A stretch of DNA of 64,000 nucleotides from Congeria kusceri (taxonomy: Eukaryota > Mollusca > Bivalvia > Myida > Dreissenidae). The stretch spans positions 558,001 to 622,000 of the forward strand of contig JAPFQT010000089.1 in the NCBI GenBank assembly GCA_027627225.1, read 5' to 3'. The stretch's first letter is position 1. The number at the start of each line of letters is the position of its first letter. A program made the translations under genes and the position numbers. The notes beneath the pieces were generated by a model, which saw nothing but the letters and a program-made list of their open reading frames with translations, was not told the DNA's origin and did not search any database. This document shows, in pieces, positions 37,637-48,204 of this stretch.

Positions 37637-39001
37637 ATGGAAGATACAATTTCTTTGGAAAGTGAAGATAACATGATGTATAACATTGAAACAAACAACA
37701 GGTTTCAGGAATGTCATAATGGCGCCAATAACGGATTTGAAACTGTAAACAAAACAAAGAAGAGAAAATTTAAAAGTGGGTCAAGTGGGTCTATTTCCTC
37801 AAATTCATTTGCAAAAATGACAATAGATGATAAACTCACATCTATATTTGAGCAACTGAACAAAAATTATCAAAAAATTAGTGAAATTGAAAATCAGCAG
37901 ACTAAATGGAACAAAGAAATACAGTGTATCAACAGGAGTTACCTAGAAATGAATGACAGGGTTACACAAATTGAGAGACTCCTCGCAGATCAAAGGGTAA
38001 ACTCCAAAGTGCTCACATACAAATCAATAGATGCAGAATATAGAAGCATGAGGAACAACATAGTGATATACGGAATCACTGAGAGACTTAAAGGTAATTG
38101 CACGCAACTTGTTTTTAATTTTATTAGCGATGAGCTAGATATTGACACCAATGATATGCATATTGAAAGAGCACATAGAATGGGCCGTTTTGACCCTAAG
38201 AGTAGAGATTCTAAAAGACCCATGGTAGTACGTTTTAGTGATTACGTGGATACCGAGACAATTATGGAAAATGTATATAAACTGAAAGGGAGCCCATTTG
38301 GAATTGATAGGCAGTACCCTAAAGAGATATCAAAAGCACGATCAAGTCTGTATAAATCTAAAGAAGCAAGAAATGCTAGAATGAATAGGCACAAAGTGCA
38401 AATTAAATATCCAGCCAGACTCTGTGTTAATGGCAGAACAATTATAGACATGTTTCCCGAATGGTTTCATGTACTAGGCCATGACAGATTAGTAGTGGTA
38501 AACACTGACAAAAATGAACATAAAATACCTCAAAACACAGGCAAAGAAGAAAGAGTGTACTCGACAGATACAGTGATAGATGATGAGGTAAGCACGGCTA
38601 TCAGTGGAAGTGAAAGTGAGAGCGAAATATTTGAAGAATCAAACTGTCCGGAAAATCCACCCGAATTACTATATACCGAGAATGTAAACAAAACCATAAC
38701 ATGCGACATAGAACGAACTGAACTGAAAACAAGTGAAAACATACCTCGGCTGTGCACGGAACGTAAACTCCAACAGGAACCGACGTACGCAGAAACTGTC
38801 TCTATCACAAACACAGATAAAAACACCAAAAAACAGATGATTCCGAACTCCAGAAAGGTAAACACGACAAGCGATGTAAATCCCCCAATCAAAAGTGCCG
38901 TTGCAGCGAATTCTAAAAATAGATCTACTGTGAAAGCAAGCGTGGGATCCCATGAAATTGACAGCGCAAAGGCAACGAGGCAGAACACGACTCGAAAATA
39001 G
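37637..39001 (+). CDS. Retrotransposon ORF1 protein (coiled coil + RRM)
   Basis: The product has 454 residues. An N-terminal region has a basic patch KKRKFK at 41-46. Residues about 62-125 have the heptad pattern of a coiled coil. An RNA-recognition-like fold typical of L1-type ORF1 proteins follows, with NNIVIYGI at 140-147, IERAHRMG at 177-183 and RPMVVRFSDY at 194-203, then the C-terminal part with FGIDRQYPKEI at 221-231 and IKYPARLCVNG at 256-266. The tail is acidic and then S/T/K-rich. By family knowledge it binds the element's RNA in the ribonucleoprotein particle. The ATG at 37637 is the first long-frame start. It ends in TAG, and the frame continues into ORF2. Confidence 0.9.
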   Translation: MEDTISLESEDNMMYNIETNNRFQECHNGANNGFETVNKTKKRKFKSGSSGSISSNSFAKMTIDDKLTSIFEQLNKNYQKISEIENQQTKWNKEIQCINRSYLEMNDRVTQIERLLADQRVNSKVLTYKSIDAEYRSMRNNIVIYGITERLKGNCTQLVFNFISDELDIDTNDMHIERAHRMGRFDPKSRDSKRPMVVRFSDYVDTETIMENVYKLKGSPFGIDRQYPKEISKARSSLYKSKEARNARMNRHKVQIKYPARLCVNGRTIIDMFPEWFHVLGHDRLVVVNTDKNEHKIPQNTGKEERVYSTDTVIDDEVSTAISGSESESEIFEESNCPENPPELLYTENVNKTITCDIERTELKTSENIPRLCTERKLQQEPTYAETVSITNTDKNTKKQMIPNSRKVNTTSDVNPPIKSAVAANSKNRSTVKASVGSHEIDSAKATRQNTTRK

Positions 39002-39013
39002 GGCAGCAGTGAG

Positions 39014-41785
39014 GTGTTACGAGAGGTCAAGTTTTGTGTTTTGAACATCCAAGGACTGAAAGGGAAATCATACTATAAATTAGACACATTTGAAATTCAA
39101 CAGTTATTTAGTACAAACGATATTTTGTTATTTACTGAAACTTGGGGAAATGATAGTTTGTTATATGATGTCGACAGTTTTAATTATTTTGTTTTAAATA
39201 GAAAAAACAAAACATTAGGCGCTAGGAGGGACAGCGGTGGGGTAATAGCATATGTACATGAACGTTTACTTAATTATGTTGAATGTGTGAAATGCATTGA
39301 TGATGGTATAATGTGGCTTAAATTGAAAGGTAACTTATTTGGTTTACAGAATGAAGTTTTTCTCTGTTTGATATATAATGTTCCTCAAGGTAGTAGTAGA
39401 GAAATCTTAAATGATGCAAATATCTTTGATTTATTAACAAATGATATGATTTATTTCGAACAGGAGTATGGTAATGATTGTAACTTTATACTATGCGGGG
39501 ATTTAAATGCACGGGTGGGGATTAAGCCAGATTATGCAGAATATGAGAATAAACATATTTTAAACATGTTGCCAGATGATTATGTAATGGATGATGTAAT
39601 TGAGAGAAACAGTCAAGATAAAACAGTAAATGAATATGGTAAAATATTACTAGATTTTTGTATATCGACAGGTTTAAAGATAGTAAATGGCCGCTGTGGT
39701 ACAGATAAAGGCATTGGTAAATTCACATGTGTAAACTCACAAGGGTGTAGCGTTGTCGATTATGTTTTGTGCAAAGCCGATCTTCTTAAACAGTTTAAAA
39801 CATTTGACATTTACGACCCTAATATTGTGTCCGATCATTGTGTTATTTCGTTTAGTTTAAGTATGTACACATTGGATAATTCTGTCGATGGCAACAATAA
39901 AGGGGATCCTGTTAAATTGTTATACAAATATAAATGGGATGATAGTAAAAAAGATTTGTATATGAATGTATTAAGCTCGGAAGAAAATACTACACATTTT
40001 GAATTTCTTTGTGAAAACATTCTTGTGGCAATTTCACATGAGGATTTAGACTTAAATGTTAAAGCTTTTACAGATATATTAGATGGGGTATGTAAGCCAA
40101 TATTTAAACAAAATTTACATAGTAATTTTTGTTATAAAAATTATAATAAGGATGCTGTATACTTTGACCATGAGTGTAAAAATTTGAAGAATTCTTATTA
40201 TACTTCTCTTAATTATTACAGAAATAACCCTTGCGATGAAACAAGGAGGGACCTGGTGGCAGCTAGATCAAATTATAAAAAATGCGTTAGAAATAAAAAA
40301 TGTGACTATGATAAATTACAAACACATAAACTGGAATTAGCCAGAAAAAATAATGCCAAGTTATATTGGAAAATGTTAAAAGGATCGGTTATGTGCAATT
40401 CTAGTTCTTTGGCATCAGATGATTTTTTAAATTATTTTAAATCTGTAAATGATCCCGATTCTGTGTTTTTTCAACCAGATGAAGACATTTTATATTTTAA
40501 TGAGAGATATCTAGGAGGAGAATTAAACATTATGTTTGAAGAATTGAATAATATCATTACCACACATGAAATAAAAAAATGTTGTAAAAAACTAAACAAT
40601 GGTAAATCGGGTGGGCCAGATAATTTTCTTAACGAATTTTTTAAGTATGGATGTGAGATAGACATGTTCGCGACAGCTCTTTGCACGTTATTTAATAAAT
40701 TTTTTGATATGGGTTACTTTCCAGAAACATGGTCAGAGGGTTATGTGGTCCCATTGCATAAGAAAGGTGATATTAATAATACGAATAACTACAGGGGTAT
40801 TACTTTACTGAGTACATTAGGCAAATTATTTACGAAAGTTTTAAATGACCGTCTAACGATTTGGGCGGAAAAGTATAATGTTTACATTGAGGCTCAGGCA
40901 GGATTTAGACAAAACATGGGCACAATAGATAATATTTTTGTACTGCATAATGTAATAAGTCATTTATTAAATAAGAAAAAGAAACTGTACGTAGCATTTA
41001 TAGATTTTACAAAAGCATTTGACTACATAGTTAGAGATATTATGTGGTATAAACTGATTAAATTAGGTATTAGAGGGAAAATATTAAACATAATTCGTTC
41101 AATGTATAGTATTGCTAAGTCAAGGGTAAAATATGACAATGAGGTTAGCGATAGCTTTACATGCTTGTTAGGGGTACGTCAGGGCGAATCATTGTCTCCT
41201 TTTTTATTTGCGATGTATTTGAATGACATTGAGGAATATTTGCTGACAAATAATTATGACGGAATAAATTTAGACACTTTAAAATTATTCATAATGTTAT
41301 ATGCTGACGATATTGTTTTGTTTTCAGAAAGTGAAATTGGTTTACAGAAAGGGTTAGATTTGTTAAAACAATACTGTGATCGATGGAAATTAAAGGTTAA
41401 TACACAAAAAACTAAAGTCATGGTTTTTAAAAAAGGAGGAAGACTAAGACGAAATTTGAGATTCCTATATGATAACAACGTTTTAGAAATTGTTGATAAA
41501 TTTACATATTTGGGGTTTGTCTTTTCCTCAGGGGGCTCATTTTCCAAAACTTTTGATAGTCTGTGTGGACAATCTTTGAAAGCTATTTTTAAATTAAGAC
41601 AATATTTGTCGAAATTTTATAACATCACAATACAACACAGGTTAGAAATGTTTGATAAATTAATTTATCCTGTTTTAAGTTATGGCTCCGAAATATGGGG
41701 ATTACAGAGCAATATAAAGATAGAGCGAATACAATTTAAATTATTGCAAAGAATTATTAGGAGTCCGAAGGCAAACACAGAATAA
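39014..41785 (+). CDS. Retrotransposon ORF2: AP endonuclease and reverse transcriptase
   Basis: Residues are counted from the GTG at 39014. Endonuclease: LNIQGL with catalytic-type N11, FTETW with E42, GDLNAR at 162-167 and SDH at 273-275. Reverse transcriptase: NNGKSGGPDN at 528-537, VVPLHKKGD, YRGITLL, EAQAGFRQ, AFIDFTKAFD with D664, GVRQGESLSPFLF and YADD at 763-766, all intact. No ATG precedes the catalytic asparagine; the first in-frame ATG is at residue 100, inside the endonuclease. The frame is that of ORF1, with only TAG and four codons between ORF1 and the GTG. A frameshift near 41750 makes it end prematurely at 41785; the true C terminus follows in another frame. Confidence 0.9.
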   Translation: MLREVKFCVLNIQGLKGKSYYKLDTFEIQQLFSTNDILLFTETWGNDSLLYDVDSFNYFVLNRKNKTLGARRDSGGVIAYVHERLLNYVECVKCIDDGIMWLKLKGNLFGLQNEVFLCLIYNVPQGSSREILNDANIFDLLTNDMIYFEQEYGNDCNFILCGDLNARVGIKPDYAEYENKHILNMLPDDYVMDDVIERNSQDKTVNEYGKILLDFCISTGLKIVNGRCGTDKGIGKFTCVNSQGCSVVDYVLCKADLLKQFKTFDIYDPNIVSDHCVISFSLSMYTLDNSVDGNNKGDPVKLLYKYKWDDSKKDLYMNVLSSEENTTHFEFLCENILVAISHEDLDLNVKAFTDILDGVCKPIFKQNLHSNFCYKNYNKDAVYFDHECKNLKNSYYTSLNYYRNNPCDETRRDLVAARSNYKKCVRNKKCDYDKLQTHKLELARKNNAKLYWKMLKGSVMCNSSSLASDDFLNYFKSVNDPDSVFFQPDEDILYFNERYLGGELNIMFEELNNIITTHEIKKCCKKLNNGKSGGPDNFLNEFFKYGCEIDMFATALCTLFNKFFDMGYFPETWSEGYVVPLHKKGDINNTNNYRGITLLSTLGKLFTKVLNDRLTIWAEKYNVYIEAQAGFRQNMGTIDNIFVLHNVISHLLNKKKKLYVAFIDFTKAFDYIVRDIMWYKLIKLGIRGKILNIIRSMYSIAKSRVKYDNEVSDSFTCLLGVRQGESLSPFLFAMYLNDIEEYLLTNNYDGINLDTLKLFIMLYADDIVLFSESEIGLQKGLDLLKQYCDRWKLKVNTQKTKVMVFKKGGRLRRNLRFLYDNNVLEIVDKFTYLGFVFSSGGSFSKTFDSLCGQSLKAIFKLRQYLSKFYNITIQHRLEMFDKLIYPVLSYGSEIWGLQSNIKIERIQFKLLQRIIRSPKANTE

Positions 41786-42509
41786 TTTTATATATGGAGA
41801 ACTCGGTAGAACATCTTTATCTGTCAGACATAGCATGAATGTAATTAGATATTGGTTAAAGATAGTAAACACACGTGATATAAAATATGTAAAGCTTGTT
41901 TATGATATTATGTCCCGGGAATTAGAAACATACCCCAATAACAGATCTTGGGTCTACATGGTTAAAAGCCTATTAGGTAATTGTGGTTTTAACGATGTGT
42001 GGCTGAATCAAGGGGTAGGGGATGTAGACATATTTTTGAAAATTTTTAAAATAAGAGTTACAGATATGTTTATACAAAATTGGAAAACCGAATTGAGTGA
42101 ATCAACTAGAGCAAAAACATACATATTAATATCCGATTTTAAATTTCAATTCTATTTAAGTGATGTAAATATTCTAAAGTATAGAATGGCACTCTCTAGA
42201 TTAAGAGTCTCTGCACATAGACTTAAAGTTGAAACGGGTAGATGGCAAAAACCAATAGCTATTCCTTATGAAGAAAGAAAATGTCCTTTATGCAATGTTT
42301 TAGAAGATGAATACCACTTTGTTATGGAATGCACATTATATACTGATGTAAGAAAAGCTTACTTAAAACCATTTTATTACGTAAGACCAAATATGTTAAA
42401 GTTTATAGATTTACTGACCTCTCAAAATAGTAATATTGTTAAAAATTTAGCTATGTTTATTTATAAAGCATGGGAAATAAGAAATACTTATAATACATAT
42501 TACGATTAG
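41754..42509 (+). pseudogene. C-terminal part of ORF2, shifted out of frame
   Basis: From about 41754 the frame used by 41835-42509 reads LLGVRRQTQNNF and IYGELGR, as expected next in such proteins, so ORF2 was broken by a small indel in the AAAGAATTATTAGG stretch near 41745-41756. The rest ends in a CCHC motif: counted from the ATG at 41835, C150, C153, H161 and C166. This motif may aid nucleic acid binding. The copy is therefore probably inactive, unless the indel is a sequencing error. Confidence 0.85.
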
Positions 42510-42744
42510 GATAGGATTTTTGGTATATATTTATGCATATGTATGTATACAAATACATACCACCTCTCGCTGTATATTGTCTTATCTAAAATACCCAATA
42601 TTTTAAAATGTACCGATTTAATTTTGATGTTTATCCTTTGAATGACCAGTGACTTTGTTTTATGTATATTGTATTGACATTTCATGTATACTCATGGGCT
42701 TATTGCCTACTGTATTATCTAATAAACTAAACTAAACTACGATT

Positions 42745-43474
42745 TGAAAAACAGTAAAGTCAGACACAACACAAGAAATGTTTTATTTTCATCCGCAATG
42801 CAAAGTACAGTATGATTGTACAATACTTGGTATTCTGTATCTACATATAAATAAAATGTATTCAAATAACTAAATTAAGGTAACAGTTATTTTTATAAAG
42901 TACAAAAGCATTCGTATTGTTCATTCACTACTTTCAGTTTTGTAACTAGATTTTAGGGTAATTGCCTATGCTCTAGTAATGTAACACTGCTTTATATAGG
43001 CTGACCGAGATTGATTATTATTTGCTTTTTTGAATCTTTACAGCCAAGTAGTGTTGCAGATCATAATCATCTTTCAGACAAGAGCTTTAAACGGCTGTAT
43101 GCAGCATCTTGATTAACGTATAAAGTTTATGGTGCGCTGCATTCGGTTTAATTAAGCTGTATATACGGTTTCATTGTCAACATATACAGCTTAAGCGTTA
43201 ACCAACTTAGCTGAATACGGCATAAGCTGTATACAGCCTAACAGTGCTGTTTTCAAGCGCTTAAAAAATAAAAATGAATTAAAATTTTGCTGCCGCTCCG
43301 TAACTTTCCTCATCTCAAGTTATTTTACTCTGAAAAGTGTCGCGTACATGACCCATGCGTGTCTGTAAAGAGTCAATGTCACAAATGAACGTCAAGACAA
43401 AATCGTTTCCGTTCCGTTATTCAGGGTCAACTTATTTGGTTGCAAAATCAATTGAAAGAATTCTGAGTGATATG
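42745..43474. other. Unassigned AT-rich stretch with a perfect inverted repeat
   Basis: A perfect 13-bp inverted repeat lies at 43152-43164 (TTAAGCTGTATAT) and 43182-43194, with a 17-bp loop; a related AAGCTGTATACAG follows at about 43224. I see no reading frame or complete element. Confidence 0.5.
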
Positions 43475-43968
43475 TTAAAGTTACCTTTTAAATAAATTGA
43501 CGAATTTACAATTTCCGAATGTTTTGTTACATAATCCAAAACGTAAATAATATTGTATATAAAGAATCGAACTAGCACTCTTGAAATATATATACTGGTA
43601 CATGTAGTTAGAATACCGTGTCACTTATGAGTAATAATTGGTCGCAATTTATTAAATTATAATTCGTTTATAACCGGAAACGACTAAATAATTTGGAGTA
43701 CTTCTATTGTTTTTGTTAAATAGTTGAAAACACTTCAAAGACATAAATTTAAAAAAAAATCACATATATAGACATTCATATCCGACTGGCCGAGTAGTTA
43801 GCCGGACAGTTTTTTGACCAAAGGTTCTAGTCCCGAAGAAAGCAATGTTGTTATGCCTTTCTTGTTATAATTCTTTAGCTCTTTATATATATTTTATAGA
43901 GTTTTACCAGCTTAAGATTTAAATGGCATATTCAAATAATAAAAACAATCTGTGAACAGGACCCTTAA
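43475..43968. mobile_element. TTAA-flanked MITE with degenerate tRNA-like interior, copy a
   Basis: The left end is TTAA followed by AGTTACC and then the GACGAATTTACAA segment; the right end is TGTGAACAGGACCC followed by TTAA. The interior at about 43780-43835 retains TGGCCGAGTAGTT but has lost most of the B box. It aligns along its length with 48205-48706 and is more diverged at the left end. TTAA target sites are typical of piggyBac-type cut-and-paste elements, but I see no transposase. Confidence 0.75.
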
Positions 43969-45308
43969 ATGAAATGATAAAATGGCAAATGTCTATTATA
44001 TTGCTAACGCAACATCATTCAATGTGTAGACTAAATGGTACACATTGTTGTTTTATATTCCCTCGCATATTTTGTGTTGTTTTTTTTTGTAAATCTCGGT
44101 TTTGGAAGACATGTCATAATTTATTGAGCATAAACACATTGATTTCATATAAGACAGTTGTTCGTACTATCTGAAAACGTTAAAACCACAATGGACCGTG
44201 TTGTCTGTTTTTTCCTAAAACTAAATGTTGCTATTGACTCTGACAAGTTCTTATTTTCTTAAGTGTCCTGAAACAGACACAAATTTCTCCACTGAAGCTG
44301 TGAAGTACCAAGCAGAAAGATAGTTTTTGTTTTTATTGTTATTGTTAATGTTGTTTCGGTTTGAAGTGAATGTCACTTGCATGAAATCCAACGTTAGTGA
44401 AACTACGTGAGTTAGACATAATGATATTTAGAAAATATGCTAAACACACTTCTATAATACTTTATAACAAAACATGATTGTATACGGATAACCGCTATAG
44501 CAAAAATCACATTAGTACACAATAATATTTTATACGGTAGCGTATTAAAGTCATTTGTTTTGAAGTATGAGTTGAATCTTTCGCATCTTGCTTTTGAAGG
44601 GGCATATCAATAAAAGGTCGACCATGACATCTGAGAGATAAAAATCAACCCAAGTTTTTAAAATGTTAGGCCGATAATAAGCGTTTTAATTACGCATGTC
44701 AATTAAATTTCTCAGCAAAAAGATGTGACTTTACACTCGAGTTACTTACTCAAACTCAGTGACTCACGCATTTAAACAAACAATCGCCATTACACTTAAA
44801 CATACGTAACACATTTTCCAAACCACAGCTGTCGCGTTTCTTTGTATGCTGAAGAAGAAACATATATAAATAACCGAATATCAATTTAGAGAAGGTTTTG
44901 TTAATTTCAACTACCTTTATGTGTTTGCAATGTGTGCTTTTTAATAAATTGTTTTTTTAGCTAACGGATTTACATTTTCGTCCAGTAAAACTATTTAATA
45001 AGCGAATTTTAATTTATTTAAATTATTTATTTTTAATATTGTATAGAGAGAGATAATACCATGTAATGGTTTGTGATGTGTGGATGTCATGTTGCTGGAT
45101 AGCTGTCAAAATATATCGAACTTAATATTATGTGCAAATTAATAACATTAATGACTTTGTCACAGCATGCTATATTTGACTTTAGTGTGACAAAAACGGT
45201 TTCAAATATGTTGAGAATATAAATGACCTAAAAAGGCGTATTACAAAAACATATTTGAAATATGACATGTGTCATGTTTTCAACAACTAATTTATTAAAA
45301 AATGAACA
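43969..45308. other. AT-rich stretch, nothing recognised
   Basis: Only short chance frames are present (for example 43974-44174). No transposon ends, RNA genes or splice-bounded open blocks that I would defend. Confidence 0.5.
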
Positions 45309-46470
45309 TGCCTGTCCAAGGCCAGCGAGCTTATGCCATGGCGGTTCGTCCGTCGTGCGTGCGTGCGTAATTGCGTCCGTCCATTCGTCCGTGAACATTT
45401 CCTTTAAACGATATCTCCTCCTAAATCGGTAAGCCAACTTTGATGAATTTTCACAGAAATGTTCCTTGGGTGGTCCTCTACCAAAGATGCTGAAACGGTT
45501 CCGCTGCACAAGATGGCCGCCAGAGCTATAAATAGAATAAGGCTTGTCACAGGATGTGATATTTGCCCCCGAAGCATATGATTGTCAGAGGAAGGCAAAC
45601 CAATGTCAGAGTACAATATTATGCCCAGGACAAATATGTTGAGATTTCAGCAACGCAGCTGTTTGTTGTTGTGACACACTGCCTCATAATGATCTTCATT
45701 CCCACCAAGCCATTACATTCCTTACATGTTGGCAAAAATGATGCTTTTTACAAAAAGTTCATTCTAATATTTGACCTTTTAAATGTAACCTTGGACCCAC
45801 AGACCTTGACCGAGGAGCATGTAATTGGTATGTGACACATAATCTGGTCATGGGAAAAAATAATCTGAAGTTATATTAAAATGCTTCAAGGCTTTTGGAA
45901 GTTATAGAGCTGAACGAATATTTCTTGACATTTGACCTTGAATTGTGACCTTGACCATTGACTGAGGACCATGGGAGTTGTACACAACACATTGCATTGT
46001 CATGGGAAATAATAATCTGAAGTAATATTAAAATCCTTCCAGGCATTAAGAAGTTATGGAGCGCAAACGAAAATTCATGACATTTGACCATTTGAACGAC
46101 GAGTATGGGAGATAAACGAGACACATGGTCTGGTCATGCGGAATAATAATCTGAAGTTATATATAAAAATCAATCCAGGCGTTTAGAAGTTATGGAGCGG
46201 ATACGAAAATTTATTACCTTTGACCTTGAATTGCGACCTTGACCTTTGCCCGACGAGCATGGGTTTTGTAAGCGACACATCGTCTAGTCATGGGGAATAA
46301 TACTTTGAAGTTATATTAAAATCCATCCAGGCTTTAAAATGTTACAGAGTCGAAACGCAGTCTGGACGGACGGAAACCCACCCACTCACTCACTCACCCA
46401 AAACCCACGCACCCACCCACAGACGGACGGTGAGACTACTATATGCCCTCCTTCGGGGGCATAACAATCG
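45309..46470. repeat. Pearl-like composite repeat with GTCC/ACGG motifs
   Basis: The head has GGCCAGCGAGCTTATGCCATGG (shared with about 340-360 in the array), then a GTGCGTGCGTGCGT and GTCC-rich stretch, one family A unit, and three to four diverged units of about 170 bp rich in TTTGACCTTGAATTGTGACC. The tail has CCCACTCACTCACTCACCC, a GACGGACGG motif and a terminal hairpin TATGCCC...GGGGCATA at about 46441-46463. A tandem core with ACGG-type microsatellite and a terminal hairpin is the described layout of bivalve pearl elements, thought to be Helitron-related. Reading frames inside (45563-45835, 45876-46124) are chance. Confidence 0.7.
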
Positions 46471-47420
46471 TTAAACAACATCTCCTCCTAAAGCCCTGGG
46501 GGGATTTTCAAGTAGTTTCAAAAAATATATTCCTTGGGTTGTCCTCTACCAAAGTTGCTCAAATGGTTCTGATCCGTTGAAAAACATGGCCGCAAGGGGG
46601 GCGGGGCATTTTTCCTTATAGGACTATATTTAAAACTTTGAAAGACTTCTTGTCAGAAACCACTAGTTGGAATTCCAAACAATTTCACGGAAATTTTCCT
46701 TAGGTGGATCTCTACCAAAGTTGCTTAAAGGGTTCCGCTCCGTAAAAAAACATGGCCGCCATGAAAATCTTCTTGTCAAAAACCACCGGTTGGATTTCGA
46801 AATGATTTTACAAAAATGTTCCATGGGTGGTCTTCTGCCAAAGTTGCTCAAATGGATCTTACTCCTTTAAAAAAGTGACCGCACGGGGCAGGGCCATTTT
46901 TCGTTATATGGCTGTAATGAAAGCTTTAAAAACCTTCTTGATAGAAGCCACTAGTTGGAATTTGAAATACTTTCACAGGAATTTTTCTTGGATGGTTCTC
47001 TACCAAAGCTGCTAAAATGGTTCCGCTCCGTTGAAAAACATGGCCGCCAGGGGGCGGAACATTTTTCTTTATATGACTATATTCAAAACTTTGAAAATCT
47101 TTTGTCATAAACAACTTGTTGGATTTTGATATAATTTCACAGAAAATGTTCCTTGGGTGGTCTTCTACCAAAGTAGTTCAAATGGTTCCGCTCCGTTGAA
47201 AAACAGGGCTGCCAGTGGGCCGGGCCATTTTTCCTTATATGGCTAAATAGAAAACTTTGGAAATCGTCTTGTCAGTAAACACTGGTTGGATTTCGAAATA
47301 ATTTCACGTAAATGTTCCCTGACTTGTGCTCCAACAAAGTTGCTGAAATGGTTCCGCTTCGTTGTAAAACATGGCCGCAAGGGTGAGGGGCCATTTTTCC
47401 TCATATGGCAATATTGAAAC
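46471..47420. repeat. Satellite family A array, about six units
   Basis: Units of about 120-170 bp are marked by CATGGCCGC at about 46587, 46752, 47039 and 47370, with variant ends at 46877 and 47205. Each has AGTTGGAATTT- or GGTTGGATTT-type starts, TTCCTTGGGTGGT and CCAAAGTTGCT. It is the same family as 240-1230 of the tandem unit and more regular here. Confidence 0.85.
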
Positions 47421-47571
47421 TTTACTGTGAATTATTCTGATTTTTTAAATCATGACTGCCATAGAACGGGGCGTTTTTTTTCCTTACATAGCATATTAGG
47501 GTCTTTTCGTTTCAGACACTCCCTATTTTATAAGCCAGTGTGCCTCTTGTTCACATATCTTCACATTGTAG

Positions 47572-47704
47572 TTGTCGATTTGTTACGCAAGACAATCAAC
47601 CAAAACGAAACGCAATTCGTCAAACTAAGTACTGTAGTTGGAGACGTTTATCCTGTTTTGGTTTGGTCGGCTGACGGTGTATACACCGGCGCCATTCAAG
47701 GAGG
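47572..47704 (+). CDS. Candidate exon with Tudor-like motif
   Basis: The acceptor TCTTCACATTGTAG ends at 47571 and a weak donor GG followed by GTACGA at 47704 bounds a 133-nt block open in one frame, entry phase 1 and exit phase 2. It encodes VGDVYPVLVWSADGVYTGAI. The spacing VGD..W S.DG.Y...I resembles the first strands of SMN-type Tudor domains, which bind methylated arginine, but this is short and the aromatic cage cannot be checked. The longer frame (47427-47783) covers intron-like flanks. I found no partner exons nearby, so it may be a stranded or fossil exon. Confidence 0.25.
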
Positions 47705-48204
47705 GTACGATCTTTGTGTCAAACTGTCAATGTTTTATGTAAATATAAAAACGTACATGCTCCAGTTGACAATAATAGATTAGCAGCCTGTTATAGTTTT
47801 TTCGAAACAAGCCAGTGCAAGGTTTACAATCTAGTACTTGTGTCATGTAAAATTATGTATGTATATAGTTTATATAAAAATTTCATGAACAAGTATGTTT
47901 TAAGTGAACAAGGCAAATTATCATCTTCGGCATGTAAACGCCCGCTTCTAATAAAAAGTATCGATCTAGGTAATGAAATTAGTAAGGTACGTAAGGTACG
48001 TAATAAAACAGTTTATTTATGTTTTGGAAAAGTTAAAACTAGGGATGGCAACGAATACTGAAACGCTATTCGAATATTCAAATTCAGTATTCGAATATTA
48101 TTCGAATATTCGGTCATTTTTATGAATAATATAGAACAAAACAACAACATAGCTCAAAAATTACAACCACGTATAGCGGGTACCAAAATAATTACTTATG
48201 AGCC

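Larger units (their letters stand above)
37500..42737 (+). mobile_element. Nearly complete ORF1/ORF2 non-LTR retrotransposon
   Basis: The element has a 5' untranslated region of about 140 bp, ORF1, an in-frame TAG, ORF2 with endonuclease and reverse transcriptase, a 3' untranslated region of about 230 bp and an AATAAACTAAACTAAACT tail with the pentamer AAACT repeated. A possible 7-bp target duplication, TACGATT, lies at 37493-37499 and 42738-42744. It is short, so the ends are tentative. It moves by target-primed reverse transcription, as known for the class. I do not assign a clade: ORF1 has an L1-like RRM and the end of ORF2 has a CCHC motif. It looks young, with only one clear frame break. 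Confidence 0.85.

Noticed and set aside
38530..39048. Minus-strand frames of up to 172 codons under ORF1
   Set aside because: Shadows of ORF1; ORF1 has clear RRM motifs and these do not resemble a protein family.
47714..48061. 115-codon frame after the Tudor-like block
   Set aside because: Its second half runs into the hAT MITE border and its target duplication, and the start is not ATG-supported by context.
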